DNA of 64,000 bases, taken from NCBI GenBank assembly GCA_013398015.1, contig VZRR01012583.1:40368-104367 (forward strand), read 5' to 3'. The notes under the pieces were generated by a model, which saw only the letters and a program-made list of their open reading frames with translations, made no database searches and had not been told where the DNA came from. The stretch comes from Oreocharis arfaki (taxonomy: Eukaryota; Chordata; Aves; Passeriformes; Paramythiidae). Made by a program: the position numbers and the translations under genes. Shown here in pieces: positions 24,321 through 37,974 of this stretch (its first letter is position 1; each line of letters begins with the position of its first letter).

Positions 24321-25362
24321 CTCCTGCAGAGTAGATGGCAGTGGCATTCCTATCTCCTGAGATGGCTCCATAAGGATAAAAGGGTCAGGACAGACACATT
24401 GCCTGCCTAACAGGGTGTTCTACCAGCTTTTTGGTGCTGATTGTCATACAACATTCCCATGCCAGTCTTGTTCAAAATGATGGAATAACCCAACTTCGTT
24501 TTCCTCTGATGTTTTGAAAGCTCACCCAGACCAATCTTAGAAAGCTGGTCAGCTCTTCGTGTAGGGTGGTCACCCAAATTCCCATTTATATGCTTCCTCC
24601 TCCTTTCTTTTCATCCTGTTATCTCCTTTAACCCACCCTACAGCCATCATCCTTTCTTGAAAGAAAGTGCAGGGATGCTGATGGCAGATATATTAAACAT
24701 TTTACTGCAATTAATTTTTTCCCAGTACTCTATTTTTTCCTCTCTATCTTTCTGTGTCCAGTTCACTGTATGAAAGGGTATTGATCTCAAAATATAATAC
24801 CTCTAAATCTTTCTGTAGGCTTTTGACAGCTTCCCTATTTATTAATTTTACTTTTCTTTTTTTTAGAAGCCAGGAGCACTTAACACAGCTCTTCCTTGAC
24901 ATATTATTAAAATATGCTAAGTAAGGTAAATGTGTAAGAAAGAATGCAGACATTTCTAAAGGTTATGATCTATGACAACACTTCTTAGCTTTAAAGTTAC
25001 TTTAATTGAATTAATTGTAGCATTGAAGAAACTGAAGAACAAAGAGAGCTCTAACTCTGAATGTATTAAAGTGAAATACTTGACCTTTTCAATATGTTGC
25101 ATTTTGATTGGCAGTCCTTTCTGTTGGAGCTCTCTTAATAATAATTTCATAATTATTTTCCCCATGAAAAATAAGGTAGGTGTGTCAAAAAGTTGAAGTA
25201 CAGCTGAGGTAATTTTAAATATCCAAGTGTAGAAGTGTGCAAGTATATGTGTGCGCTACCTACCGTAATTCAGAGGATGTTGGCAATGGGGAGTTCATTT
25301 TGTTGGCAAAGCTTCTGGCAGAAGGATAAAGTTAGACCAAGTTAAACTCAATCTATCATACC
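24321..25362. other. unique AT-rich noncoding DNA
   Basis: No gene or known repeat recognised between the minisatellite and the next CR1. Two overlapping opposite-strand open frames of about 70 codons around 24956-25196 show no domain and look random. Confidence 0.5.
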
Positions 25363-25713
25363 AGAATCATAGAATCATAGAGTGGTCTGGTTTGGAAGGG
25401 ACCTTGAATAAAGACTCATCTCATTCCAACACCCTGCCATGGGCAGGGACACCTTCCACTAGCCCAGGTTGCTCAAAGTTCCATCCAGTCTGCCTTTGAA
25501 CACTTCCAGGGATGAGGCATCCACGGCTTCCCTTGGCATCTTGTTCCAGTACCTCACCCTCACAGTAAAGAATTTCTTCCTGATGTCTGATCTAAACCTA
25601 CCTTCCTTCAGCTTAGGGTCATTCCTTCTTGTCCAGTCCCTACTTGTCCTTGGAAAAAGTCTCTCTCCATCTTTCTTGTATGCCCCCTTTAGGTCCTGGA
25701 AGGCTGCTATAAT
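25363..25713 (-). mobile_element. CR1 LINE, 5'-truncated, minus strand
   Basis: Read on the minus strand this is the last 350 bp of a CR1 retrotransposon. Landmarks from the plus strand are the tail complement AGAATCATAGAATCATAG at 25363, CCTGCCATGGGCAGGGACAC near 25432, TTGCTCAAAGTTCCATCCAG near 25469, TCACAGTAAAGAATTTCTTC near 25559, and GTCCTGGAAGGCTGCTAT near 25693. The two ATTCTATG tail units are intact, and the body looks less damaged than the CR1 at 12.6 kb. A plus-strand open frame of 93 codons across it is antisense to the element and is not a gene. Confidence 0.95.
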
Positions 25714-25974
25714 GCTAATTTCACACTTATTTTGGTTTGCAGGATTTTAGAGAGTCCTTTATGCATAAGAGGTTGGTTTTTCTTTCCCGCTGAAAAAGAC
25801 TGTTCACTGCTATTTACATGAGAATAAAAACCATTTACGATGCAATTCAGGTTATTTATTAACAGATCTGTCTGAAAAGTAGACGGGCCTTTTAATATAT
25901 ATTTTTTTTTTTTTTAGTAGTTTAACTTGGTAAGATTTAATCAATTTTCTCAAAAAAGCAGCAGGAGTTTCACG
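25714..25974. other. noncoding spacer between CR1 and LTR
   Basis: AT-rich sequence with a T14-15 run around 25904-25917. No feature recognised. Confidence 0.5.
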
Positions 25975-26281
25975 TGTCATGGTACTTACCTGAGGATATG
26001 AATTTCTCTCCTGCCTCCTTCTTTACCTCCGTTACTGGGTACAGGTCGTTCCTGTTCCTGTCTTGCATTTTGCTGTATTCACTCTCTACAGCTCCATGTT
26101 CCTATGTTACTCGTTCAACAGTGCCCTGATCTTTTTGGCTTTCCTGGTCCCCCATTGTTACATGATTTATGTAATAAAAGCAAGGTAAAGGGCCCTTCCT
26201 CAGCCTAGGAGAGTTAGTCCTTTGTCCAATAAAGTTTACATAACCTTACTACAGACTGGAGACTTCAGAATAGCTCTGACA
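25975..26281 (+). mobile_element. probable short ERV LTR (about 307 bp)
   Basis: The block starts TGTCA (25975) and ends TGACA (26277-26281), a perfect 5-bp inverted terminal pair of the TG...CA type. A polyadenylation signal AATAAA at 26228-26233 lies about 50 bp before the end, as expected for an LTR with a short U5. The pyrimidine-rich body from 26010 to 26160 differs from the AT-rich flanks. I found no clear target duplication and no internal retroviral sequence, so it would be an old solo LTR. A chance arrangement is possible. Confidence 0.4.
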
Positions 26282-29200
26282 ACATCCCACAGCTGCTAAG
26301 GAAAAAAAAAAAAATCTAGGTGGCAGACTGTCTTTTTGGCCCTTGCATTGCTTTCCTGATTTAGATTTTGCCACAAAACTTCACTGCTGAAAAATTTTCA
26401 TTTTTTTTCGAAATCAAAATGAAACTAAAGCAAGTACTGTGAGAGTTCCTGATGTTTACTGATTTATTGGAAAGACTCAATTTCACTTTATATGCAAATC
26501 TTCCTAAACCCTCCAAGGTTAGGATAGGTGTTTTTATACACAGCCAATATCTCTTTCTGTAGTGCTGTAATTCTATGCAAAACCAAAGAAGAAATTATTT
26601 TCGTTGTACAGATTAAAGCATGCTTGAGGCAAAAATCTGGGCTTTTTTTCAGCTAGTGAAGAATTTGTTTATAGACTACATATGTACCATATTTCTGGCC
26701 TACTGCTGCATCTCTAACCTCCCTGTAAATTGTTTATAACAAATACTCTGATTTTCAGCTTTGATATCTGAGCTGTACTTACCCCATGAAAAGTTAAAAG
26801 GTCAGTAAGTGTTTTGAACTAGCTCAGCTTAATTTGTCGATACTTCATTTCACATTGTCAAAACATTCACAAAAAGCCTCAAAACATGCCTTTGACCATA
26901 TAGGAAGAACAAATGTATTGTAAATAACTTCCTAACCTCATTTTAAATTGCTGCCTTCTGGACTTTGGTTTTCTAAGTAGAAAAACACTCCAAATTCAGC
27001 GCATCACCAGATCACTTCAACCTCTTTGAAAACACATTTCAGGAGCCCTGATGGATTTCGTGCTCAGCAACTGGCCTTGGGAAAGTATACACTTCATGGT
27101 AAGCTGAGTGCCACATGCAGTAATCTGTCAGAGAGAGAACAGCAAGTGTAATGGGAGGTTGAAACAGATCATTTAGCATCGTGACATTATTTGTGAATAT
27201 GGCTCTATGAGAGAGATTTTTGTCATGCATATGGTTGATATTGGTCTGAAGTTATGAATGTGACTGGCTGTATCCCCAATTTCTGAGGAGTTTTGAAGTA
27301 TAACTTAACCTGGCTCTCTCTCTGCAACCTTTTAAGAGTGAGACTGATAATACCTCCTGCATAAGATGCTCCTTCGGAGTGAAGCTGAATGGTTGTGATT
27401 CCTTTCCAATTGTCTACAAAGCAATTTGGGAGGAACCTAGCTTCACTTTTATTAACTCCAGAGGTCTCTCCATTTCTTTGACTTTTCCAGTCTATATCTT
27501 TCTTCAGCTGTCCAGCTAAATTGACAAAGCACAGAGTCCTGTTCCATATAACAAGTGTCTTTGTAGGAATCCCTTTAAAAGCTTTAGCACTTAAGAAAAA
27601 TCAATAGCGCTTATGATGTCTTGCAGGTCTCCCCTCTCCTGCACACTAAATTCTCATCAGCCTGTTATTAACTGTTGGAAAAAGACTGTAAACATTGCAT
27701 TTTAAAAGCACTCGTGTGGCATTTCACTTGAATAACGTTGTCTACCCTTCCTTAATGAATTTAGTGGAACTGTTGTCGTTGGTGTATTTAGAAAGAAAAA
27801 GAAGAGCTGTGCAAAATGCATTGCAGGCACGGAGCCAAGTATATCTATTATATACAAATCCTCAGTGTTCATTGAAATAAAATGAGCCCACAGAAATGCT
27901 GATACTTTAAATACCACTTCAAATTATAAATGCCCATAAAGATAATCAATTATACCTTTTCCCAAATATACTTGGGGGGGAAAAAATAAAAAGAAAGTTC
28001 TGGAAGATCAACCTGTGATTTATCACAGGAAAGAAAATGTAGACATAAAAAAAAACAGTGAAAAACTGAAGTAATATTTACATGACTGCACTACATTAAG
28101 AAAGCTATCTAGGAAACAAAACTACTGAAGGCAGAAACAGCTAAGTTTCAAACATCTAATCCCCAAGTGTTACCCTTATGGTTTCTAGATCTGTGGAGTT
28201 ACTGTGTCTTGGAAAGGGATCTAGAAGAATTGGATTTGGACCACATTCCTCATAACAGGAATTAAAAATAAAGGATTCTACAACAGGATGGTGAGTAGGT
28301 TTACCTGCTATTCATAGTTCATAGTCTCTGCTTGATTGTCTTGTATATCCTTTGAATTTCTATATGGTTTATAAACATTTTTTAAAGAAAAAGAAACAAT
28401 GATTTTTTTTTTACTTTTATTTTTACTTGCCGTTGAGTCCCAGTGGTTAGAACAGCAATATAGAGTACATGGATCCTGTTTTCAATCCCTTGGTTTGCTT
28501 AATAGCTTTAAATGTTCATCACTGCAGAAACTGGCCTAATTACCAAGGTACTGGCCACTTCAGTAGTGCTCGTGCACCTGTGAAAGGAAGAGGAGGGAGT
28601 TCCCATGCTGCATGTCATTTTCCTCAAAAAAAAAAATAAACTCAAGATTCTTTCATTCCAGAATGAGCGTGCAAGCATATGTATGATTCTGCAGTCTAGT
28701 GATGACGACATTTCGTGGAAAGGGACAGGTTTTGATCATGCAACATTTCTGCATGTTTGTAATTATCCATGATGATTAAACAGTCCTTGGAGATGAGCTT
28801 GTAAGCTAAGCCCACATCTTCTTCCAGAATTATCCTTGCAAATCATGCTGAAGAGAGACAATCACTTAATGAATCTTGATCTTTTTGATTTATTTACTTT
28901 TTGGTTTAGTGAGATGGGAGTCGTCCTTCCCAAAACAGTTTGGTCCTCAGTCATATTTTGCCAGTATGAATGGGGGAAGGTTAAAACTCACTGGGCATGA
29001 ATCCATAGCTCCTGCAAGGTGATTGCTCCGTCCTCACATGGAAGTAGAGAGGCCAGTCTGCCTCTACTGAGTTTTAAATAAAACTTTCTGTATGAGACCC
29101 TATTTCAGTAAAAACATCTGTCAGAGTAACATGCATATCCTCAGACCAAACAAGGAAGGGAAAAACCCAATTTTCTGATCCATACTGGTCTTTTACTTTC

Positions 29201-32200
29201 AGCACTGGACCCCAGCTGACGTACACAGCAAAAGTACATTGGGAGTCCTGTCTGTTCAACACCTACAGTGCCATTGCACTTTATCACTTTATCAGTCATG
29301 CTGCTGCAAGAGATACTCTGTACCTTAAATCTGGTCAGGACGTGGGAAAAAAAAATCCTTTAAAACAGATTACAAATATTTACATTGGCATAAGCGAGAA
29401 ACTTGAAGAAATGGCCTTCTATATGATAGAGAAAAGACATATTGAGCAGGCTTCACAAATGAAGAAGCTGTAAAGAGGAATGGCATCTTTCAGTTTATTT
29501 TTAGCTAAAGTCTAGCATCTTAACTGTCAAATTAAAATATCGGGTGAGTTCTTCTGAATCTGCTTCCTGTGGTGCAACATATCTTTTCTCTGGCTCATAT
29601 TGCTTTTATCATCAACATTGGCAATCTTTTACCCCTTCTTAAACAGAAAAATCAGTAGCATTTCACACTTATGCTGGAAAACCAGGTTTTTTTGGCATTT
29701 CCTGTACTAAAGAATGTAGTGTGAAGTATGCTCAAGAGAATTCTGGGCTTTTAAGTACAAAGGGTTGTGACTTTTCTCTTTGCTGTTCTACCAAGAAGAC
29801 TTCACTTTGACCTCAGTAGCTTGAGGTTCTGTACCTAGTTCCATCCTCTGTCATCTCATTCTTTCCCATATAATACGGAAAGTATATCACCTGAGACTGA
29901 TTCTCATCTATTCCATATTACCTTCCAAAATATGTGTGCCCACACTGTTCTTTTTCATTGCTCCAAGTTGTCACAGAGGCCTCTGACATTCCTGACCATC
30001 TCAGTTTCTATTTCAGATCATTTTACAACAGTACCTTATAAAACCCCCGAAACATTGACTTGTTCTTCTTCATAGAAGTTATTTGAATTGTAGGTACTCT
30101 AGATAAATCTCTCTTGTGACAGAATATAAATGTTAACAATTCTGAACCTGTAATAGAAATATAACCATGAAGCTAGTAGGACAGAACTGGGGATCAGGAA
30201 AGCCCTGACCTTAATTACTGGTATTCAGTAGCCACAAAGTCACCTAAGGGTTACTCTTGTGACTTAGAAGAAAAGAAAGAAACAATTCTATTTAATATAA
30301 AAAGCAGCACTTTGGGGGGAGAATTATACACTAGAAAAATAAAGTAGATTGCAACATCTCAAACCAGAGTTCACTCTGACCAATTAAGAAAATGAAATCT
30401 ATCCAACAGATGCAAACTAATTTCTTTAGAAATCAAAATCCCAGTATATGCTTAAAATCCATGCCCAGCTGTAGTGATTTGGATGCTTTTTTTTTTATAT
30501 CAAAAATACTTTGCTTTCAATCCCAGAAGTAAACCTCTTGTATGCCAAACAAGAAAAGAATACACAACTTTCAAATTCTACATTAAAAATTCACTGTTTA
30601 TGAACACAGTTTTATTACTTTTACCTGCAAATTTTAAGCCTAAAAGATTCCCATTTTTCTAAAGGTGTTAGGAAAATCTGATTTGCCTCAGGTCGGACTA
30701 GATAATTGGAAAAAAAAAATCTTGCTTTCTCTGCATCATCACATCATATTTATATTGTATGACCATAATATTTATGTTGTATTTCTTTTTTATACTTCTT
30801 AAATTTTTAGCATTTTAAGGACTATTATAAGGTAAAGATTTGTTCAAAATTCATCTTTTATACAATCATAAACACTTTGTCAGTGTGCCTCGAAAACACC
30901 TTTCTATGATGTATAGATAAATATCTCTCCAGAAAATAAACTATGCATCCATCCTGAAAGAGCTTCGCCAAATTAACTTTACATTAAAAAAAAAGGATAT
31001 GTTTGTTTTGCTCAGATTCATGCTCAGTATCCATATGAACACACAATTTAATATGATCGGTAGTGTTTTTTTTAAAGGAAACTGAAGTATATAGCTGAGG
31101 CATAAAAGAAAAGATATTTGAGCACAAGTGGCCGGTGTGCAGTGGTATCACCATGTATTTCGTTGGTTTATGAGAGTAGAGGTGAGAAAATGAGAAGTCA
31201 GAAAAACAAGAATAGGGTGTTTTTTTCACGTGTAACATTCATCCGTCTGTCTTTATTGCATTCAGTGCATGTGTAGGTAAAGGTCAAAGCCAGTTCAAAT
31301 TTTTGGGCAAACTTGCAAACTGATTAAAAAAAAAAAAAAAAAAAGAGGACAGGGGGACTTCAAGCTTGCTAATATGTCAGTGGGGAACATCACAATTTGT
31401 GACACAACATAGTGTGAGAGGGTAAGCCACGTATTGTTTTCCCTGATGTTGTGGTATAATATAAGCTTTTTACAAAAGTACCTCTCAGTCATACTGAAAC
31501 AAACTGCTTTGCATCTTTTGCAATGCAGAAGATATGAATTCTCAAAACAGCTTTTCAGTAGGTTGTTTTGTTTGCAATTATATATTGTACTGCAGGAACT
31601 TCAACTTATCTCCCACTGCCGGACGCTGCACTTCCTCTACAAATGCTTGGGTTAAACAGAAGTCATTAACCTTTGCTCACCCACAAATGTTCTAATCAGA
31701 TCAAGGGCTGACCAAAAAAAAAAACCACACAAAACCAACCAAAACAGGCAAAACTCAAAAAAACTCCACACAGTGGACAGAGAAATTAAGTCCGTTGGGA
31801 AAACCTTGTTTGTCATCATCTGCCACTGTTCTGCCCACTCCGGTGGGTAATCATTTTGCACAGTTTCTCCAGCTATCTTTTGCCCTGTGGGAGAGACGAC
31901 AGTGCTTTTCATCCTGTCTCCAAACTAGCAAAAATCGTGGTCAAATATTCACAACTGCCAACTTCAAAGGAATTTTTCCATGGCAACCATACCTCAGAAG
32001 CCTGGAGCTGCAGAACTTGCCAATTAGCAACTCCAAAGGGGGCCATTAGCTCCTTCAAAAACATAACGGACACTGTTTTTAATCACCATTTGTTTCCAGC
32101 CTTACAGCAAGCACTTGATGAACACGAGCCATGCAAGTGCAAGGATGACTACTTAAAAAGAAGTTGATGTTGCATGAAAAGAACAACACACATCAAGCTA

Positions 32201-34457
32201 CATTTTTTAATAAATAAAGAACAATTATCCTCAGTAAATCATCACTTCTAATTTATTGTTGTTTAATTAAAGCAAGTGGTATTTTCTCATTATTGCCAGT
32301 GGTAAACCATGCATAACAGCCACAGAATTTGCCTTCAGTAGGAGTCCTTAGTTATTACTGCTGCTTGGGAATGAGCAAGTACTATAAAACAAGGAGCATC
32401 TGCATAAATATGGACCTCTAGAATGGCCTGCCTGGCTGTCTAAGGCTTCTGTTCATAAAGAGAGAATGTACTGGAGAAAATGAAAATATGAGATAAGGAA
32501 AATATAGGAATAGGAATTCAGCTCCATAGCTTGTAAAATCTTTCTGACTCCACTGAAGTCTATGCAAAGTTATGTCATTATTAGCCATGAAACCTAGATC
32601 TATATTTATTTAAGATTTTCCTGCATTTAAAAAAGAAAACAAACCTTTTTATTAAAAAAAAAAAAAAAAAAACTCCTATATTTTCACCAACTCTTTCAAA
32701 GTAATTATTTCTTTATTCACATAAATGATGTGCCATGTCATTTTGAGGTCACGTGTACTTCAGCAAGAAGAGTAAGAGAAACATGAACTTCACCCATTCA
32801 TTTAAAAAGGATGTCATTTGTGAAGCCCAATTATACCCATTACCGTTAACACTGCATCACAGCTAACTGATTTATCACTTACCATCCTGTCATAAAACCA
32901 CGGTTATCCGGCTTGTCTTGTGTTGCTGGAGATGTTCATGTCACTTTGATATCTGGTGCATTTGAGAGGAGTAGCTGAGCAAATCTTGAACACATAACCA
33001 ACTTAGGGACCTCTCCACGCAGCAGAGAGGCATTTTCTTTGATGCAAAATCGGGATCATTTTGGAAGAAATGAGGCTCCCAGGATGTTACACGAAACCTG
33101 CCTGCATGTCTCTCTCACAAGACACAATGTGGTTAGGGCAGCACAGGCTGTGATACTGTACAGTGCCTGTGCTGTTACTGCCACGTGAGCCTGTAAAAAG
33201 CAGCCCAGACTCCTTGGCAAGAGCAGGAGAGATGGCAGGGCCAGCTGAGCAATCACCTGCATCAGAACAGGAGCCTTGACAGGTCGGGGCAACAAAGTAA
33301 GATGGTGTTTAAACAATTTAAAGATGGTTTTCACACACGTATATATTGTCATCTGTCCAGTAAAAACCTAATGAACTCATAGCTAGTTTGTCAGAAATGG
33401 TGCTAATTGAAGTTTCTGGTACTCTTACCTGAATAATTCCAGTCTCTTGAAAAGAGATTCAGTGGTTCTGAAACATTGAGAACCAAACTCAAATAAATAA
33501 TGTTCCTTTTATTATCATCTCTGAGTAAGCCAGGGAGTTTCATTTTGAGCACCTCTAAGCTGTTATTTAGTTTGCATGTGCTTGTTTAGAGTCCTTATTA
33601 AAATCAGCTACACGCTCATTGCTCATACACACACAGAGGCACATGCTCTCAGAAAGGAAGCTAGTGAAATTTCATGACATTTCATTTGGATACACAGTGC
33701 AAATTTCCTTGTGTATTTCTAGTTAGCATTTCACTGTTAGCTGCCTGGCTTCACGGAGGAAGAGATATTTTTGCTAGTCCAGACCATGGTTTTTTTTGTT
33801 TTGTTTTGTTTTAATGTATTTCTTATAGGCAAATCCTGATGATGTGCCCTTTTTCTGAAGCTGACATCTGGTGTGGGAGTCAACAGCTATGAGCAGGGAA
33901 ATGATGGAATCATAGCAACACACTGGCTGGAAATTGTAGCCTCAGGTCTAGGGAGAAAAAAGAAAAAAAGGGAAACTTCTTTGCTAAAGATATAGAACTT
34001 ATTTGACTGCTAAATGGATGCTTTTCACTGTGCCCTAGCTTAACTGCACTTTGTGATAATATGCTAATGGGGCCTTGTCCATATAAAAGTAGGATGAAGA
34101 CTAACTCTAGAGAAAGGTAGAAATTGCCTCACAAAGGCTTCCTCTCAAATGAAGTTCTTAAGCCACATGAGCTACTGCCTCTGAGAGAAGATTAAAGAAA
34201 TGCTCAATAAAAGAAGAAATAGATCAGTTACATTTTTCTCTTCACGTCTTTCTTCTCTTTTTTTTTGTATGATTTTTTTTTGAAAGACCGAGTTGAAAAA
34301 CACACAGTAATGAAATTTTCAAACACAGAAAATACTACATCATCTTTTTTTGACACATACAAGATGTTTTTAAAATCAGCAGTCATGGAAAAAAGCTAAC
34401 AACTCCTTGCAAAACCAACAATGACAAATTAATAACAGATAGGATATTTCTGTTGGT
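26282..34457. other. unique AT-rich noncoding DNA
   Basis: Eight kilobases without a recognisable exon or mobile element. Homopolymer runs include A19 at about 31326-31344 and A19 at about 32654-32672. Around 31710-31760 the plus strand is A/C-rich (AAAACC and AACC words). An octamer-like ATGCAAAT occurs at 26492-26499 in otherwise ordinary sequence. The open frames at 31795-32167 (plus) and 33056-33352 (minus) reach about 100 codons but show no domain or splice context that I can support. Confidence 0.55.
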
Positions 34458-34624
34458 CTTTTCTTTTCTTTTCTTTTCTTTTCTTTTCTTTTCTTTTCTT
34501 TTCTTTTCTTTTCTTTTCTTTTCTTTTCTTTTCTTTTCTTTTCTTTTCTTTTCTTTTCTTTTCTTTTCTTTTCTTTTCTTTTCTTTTCTTTTTTCTTTTC
34601 TTTTCTTTTCTTCTTTTCTTTTCT
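34458..34624. repeat. (CTTTT)n pentanucleotide microsatellite
   Basis: An uninterrupted CTTTT array runs from 34458 to about 34590 (about 26 units) and continues with minor interruptions to 34624. The plus strand is pure pyrimidine throughout, so the tract could adopt triplex (H-DNA) structure and is probably length-polymorphic. Open frames through it encode only poly-Phe/Leu/Ser or poly-Lys/Glu strings and are artefacts. Confidence 0.98.
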
Positions 34625-37600
34625 CAGCACTATGTGAAAATCCATAGTAAAGTTATTTTCCCAGAGGCATGCTGCTGACCTAACCAATGATCGTTGTGGA
34701 AGCCTTCACAGTCCTGGTCTGTGCTGCCTCTGTAGGTGTGTTTTTTACATGATGTTGCTTGCTTTTCCTGTGCTTTGGGAGTCCTTCATACCCCATGGGA
34801 GCACTGGGAATATGAGTCCTGAGTAACTGTGCACCAGCTACCTCACAGACTAACAATACGTTGGGAGATAAGAAGAAATCACTATTTACCACATCACCAC
34901 CCTCTGCTGAGGTTCTGCTGCAGAGACAACCCTATCTCCCCTCTCTAGGATACAGGGCAAAAAAAAAAGAGAGAAACATATATATTTTGAGAGCTGTAAT
35001 TTTGCAAAATGTACCCTCGGTCTCCCCTGAAAATTAGATCGATCTATTAACAATGGCCATGTCAGTACAGACAAGCATGGGTAGGATGTGGGTCTTCTTC
35101 AGCCTTCCTAGGAAACGAACCCCTGCCTTGAAGCTCTTTGTCTATTCAACTCTAGGCTGAGCCTTGACTAATGTGCCGCAGCAGACTCAAGGTGCTTTCC
35201 CATTCAACAGCTAAAGATTTACTGGAACAGGACTAACAGCTGAGTGTGTCAAGTATCTCAAAGGAATGACCTAGGTCCAATCTCCCACATCTCCTTGGGT
35301 TTCCTTTCCCAATGTCTGTTCAAGCCTTTTGTACAGACTGGAAGAGTTTCCCCCAGCGAAACAGGGAGCACACCCTGTCTGTGGGTAGGACATGCATCCA
35401 TGATCCGGTCCCAGCTGAACCAGTTATCTGATACTCACAAAGCCTTCCTTGGTAAAGGCAACTACAATCTGCTGGAAACCTCTCACATGGTCTTTGTATC
35501 ATCACACCCACTGCTCTATCCAGAGAATATTCATTTGATACCCATAGGGTGATGCTACACAGCACTACTGCTTAACATCTGTCACCACTAGTTCTTTGAA
35601 AAAGAGACTGAACAGAAACAAAATTAGCGTGGTCTTATCCTGTATTTTCACCAAGACAAATGCATCCCAGGACTCATGTCCTAGCCCTCTAGCCCCAAGA
35701 CATATGTAACAATCACATAGCTCTACAGTATTCCAGTTTCCCCTTTGCCTGTTCCTAACAAACGAGTACATATGTGTTACATTTAGCAGTGTGCTGTCTT
35801 CTTTTCTACTTGTGCCCTTGCAGCTTATTTCTTTTAACATGTGCTTCATTTATAGCATAAATTTATAGCAGATATATCAAGAGCCAAATATTTCTAAAAA
35901 ATTCATATCACTCCTGAATTCCTTTACCATGAATCAATACCAGATTCAATCCCAGGCCATTTTGAGCTCCCTCACATCCTTTTATTTCTCTTCAGACACA
36001 GTGCCAATAATTCTATTAACATTCTGGCAAGAGCTGTGTGAATTCACTATCACAGTCAGTACCTCTTGCACCAAAAATCTGAATTTCAACGTCACAGTGT
36101 CATTAACACTCTGTCAGAAATACCCTTACATCATCACACATCAGAATTAAGACAAAAACACTTCCTGTTTGTGTATTCTTCATGTGCAGTCTCTCAGAAC
36201 AATTTTTATTGTGGTCTTTTCTTTTCTTTCTTGCTTCTTTCCCCTCTCTCCATTGTGCTCATTTACTGAGTCACACTGCAAAGTTAATGTATTTAAGACC
36301 GTCCAGAGTGTTCTTCTAAAAGTCCCCCAAAGCTGAGGCCTAGAAGTGTTTTCCAAGTGACAATTCCGTCACTGGAGTTCAGAACATAAATGTTCCATGT
36401 TCAGGTTCTTGAAGTGGGGAAAGACAAGTGTCTTTAGACTGTTAAGGTCTCACAGCATTCAGCTACCTCACAATGTGCAACAAAGTCACACTTTTCTTCC
36501 TTGGCAGCCTGTTTGCACCTTAAAAGGGACTTTTAGTCTGAGGATCATGGCTTTAAGATATCCATTTCTATTGTTCCCATCTTTTACAGCTTCAAACTCA
36601 AACTCCCATGTATCACTTACAAGGGTTTAGTTGGGATCATTCTTGCATTCAGAATGCTCTGAAATTTCTCCTGGAAGCTTTCTTTGTGCAGTCCTTCCCC
36701 TGCTTCTCATCTAACTTCTTATAGTCTTCAATAATCACTCCATGCCTTCATTCTTTTCATTAAACGAATGGAGATTTCTAGCTTGCAAATCATCTGTCGC
36801 TCAATTCCTTCTTCCTTACATTCATGCCTCCACAAATCCCTTCTCCCACTCTCTATGCTAGTGTAGTCTCTTCAAATTCAATTTCTACTGATGTCTCTTT
36901 TTAAAATTGATTTTCTATGGATTTTCTTTTTTTTCCCCCCCTTTTTTTTTTTTTTTTTTTTGGTAATTGCACGTTTCTCTTTTCAATGCCACACAGTCAT
37001 GCCTTGTCAGTATTCTTAATCACTGCACACACACACATAATCCTGTATGCACTGAGAGACTGCTAACCTCCCCTTTTTGGACTGTTACTTGTGAAAGAGG
37101 CAGGTATTTAAATTATTTCTTTGAGCAGTTTCTCCTCTTGGCATAGCTATTATGCACGCAGTTATATCTGTATGTAGCTGTAAAGGTCTATACTTTTTTT
37201 TTTTTTTTAAGTGAGTAGTATTTTTATCTCACTTATCTATATTATCTGTACTACATGTTTCTCACTTCTTCCATGTGATGTAGATAAAAATGTGAAAAAT
37301 GCAAGTAGTGCCAGTAATAACGAACTCGGCTCCACAGGGTAAAGTGCATCATACATCCTTCACACCTGGATGATACAATAGTAGAACATTGTCTCGACTA
37401 TTCATGTCGCTGATGTTGAAAAATAAGCTGTATTTTCTGAGTTCTCTATTTTTTTAAAACACAATTTCTATTTTTTATAATATCACTATCATTTGAACGT
37501 GTATTTTTCAAAGACCAGCAGGTGATTCAAAGCTAAAAGTGTTTCTCCTTCACCATTTGTCACGCATTATCCCAGCACTTGTAATTTCACACACCTTAAT

Positions 37601-37974
37601 CACACACCTTAAAGCAAAAATTCCATCTTCGCTGTGTCGGAGCTCATTATCAACTGCTTTCTGATGGCCTCATTCACTGCTGCAGTCAATACTTGCTCTT
37701 GAAACCATGTCAATTGAGCAAGATCAGAAAATCCTACATTAAAATTACTATGTGCAGCAGTGAAAAAAAATATACTCGTTTCCAGGTGAATATTCTCACA
37801 TGGATTTCCAAGAGGCCTGCCTTGACTTATATTTATTAATGACATTTTTATATTTTTTGTTGTCATTATCTGCTGTTAATGAAATATATATAAATGCATT
37901 GCTGATACACTATCTAATTCTTGAGAGTGGACTATAAATATGTCAATGACAGCAGCACTACAATGTACCTGAGA
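34625..37974. other. noncoding DNA, partly pyrimidine-rich
   Basis: From about 35.1 to 36.9 kb the plus strand is noticeably C- and T-rich, with several short plus-strand open frames of up to 102 codons that show no domain I know. A C7 run followed by T20 lies at about 36935-36961, and a second T run at about 37193-37208. No gene, RNA or assignable repeat is seen; the pyrimidine bias may mark a very old repeat. Confidence 0.5.

Noticed and set aside
25469..25750. 93-codon plus-strand open frame
   Set aside because: It runs antisense through a CR1 element and has no coding meaning.
26492..26499. Octamer ATGCAAAT as a regulatory site
   Set aside because: An 8-mer occurs a few times by chance in a window this long, and this copy has no supporting context.
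34376..34687. 103-codon minus-strand frame rich in Lys and Glu
   Set aside because: It is the translation of the CTTTT microsatellite; the repeat, not a gene, keeps the frame open.
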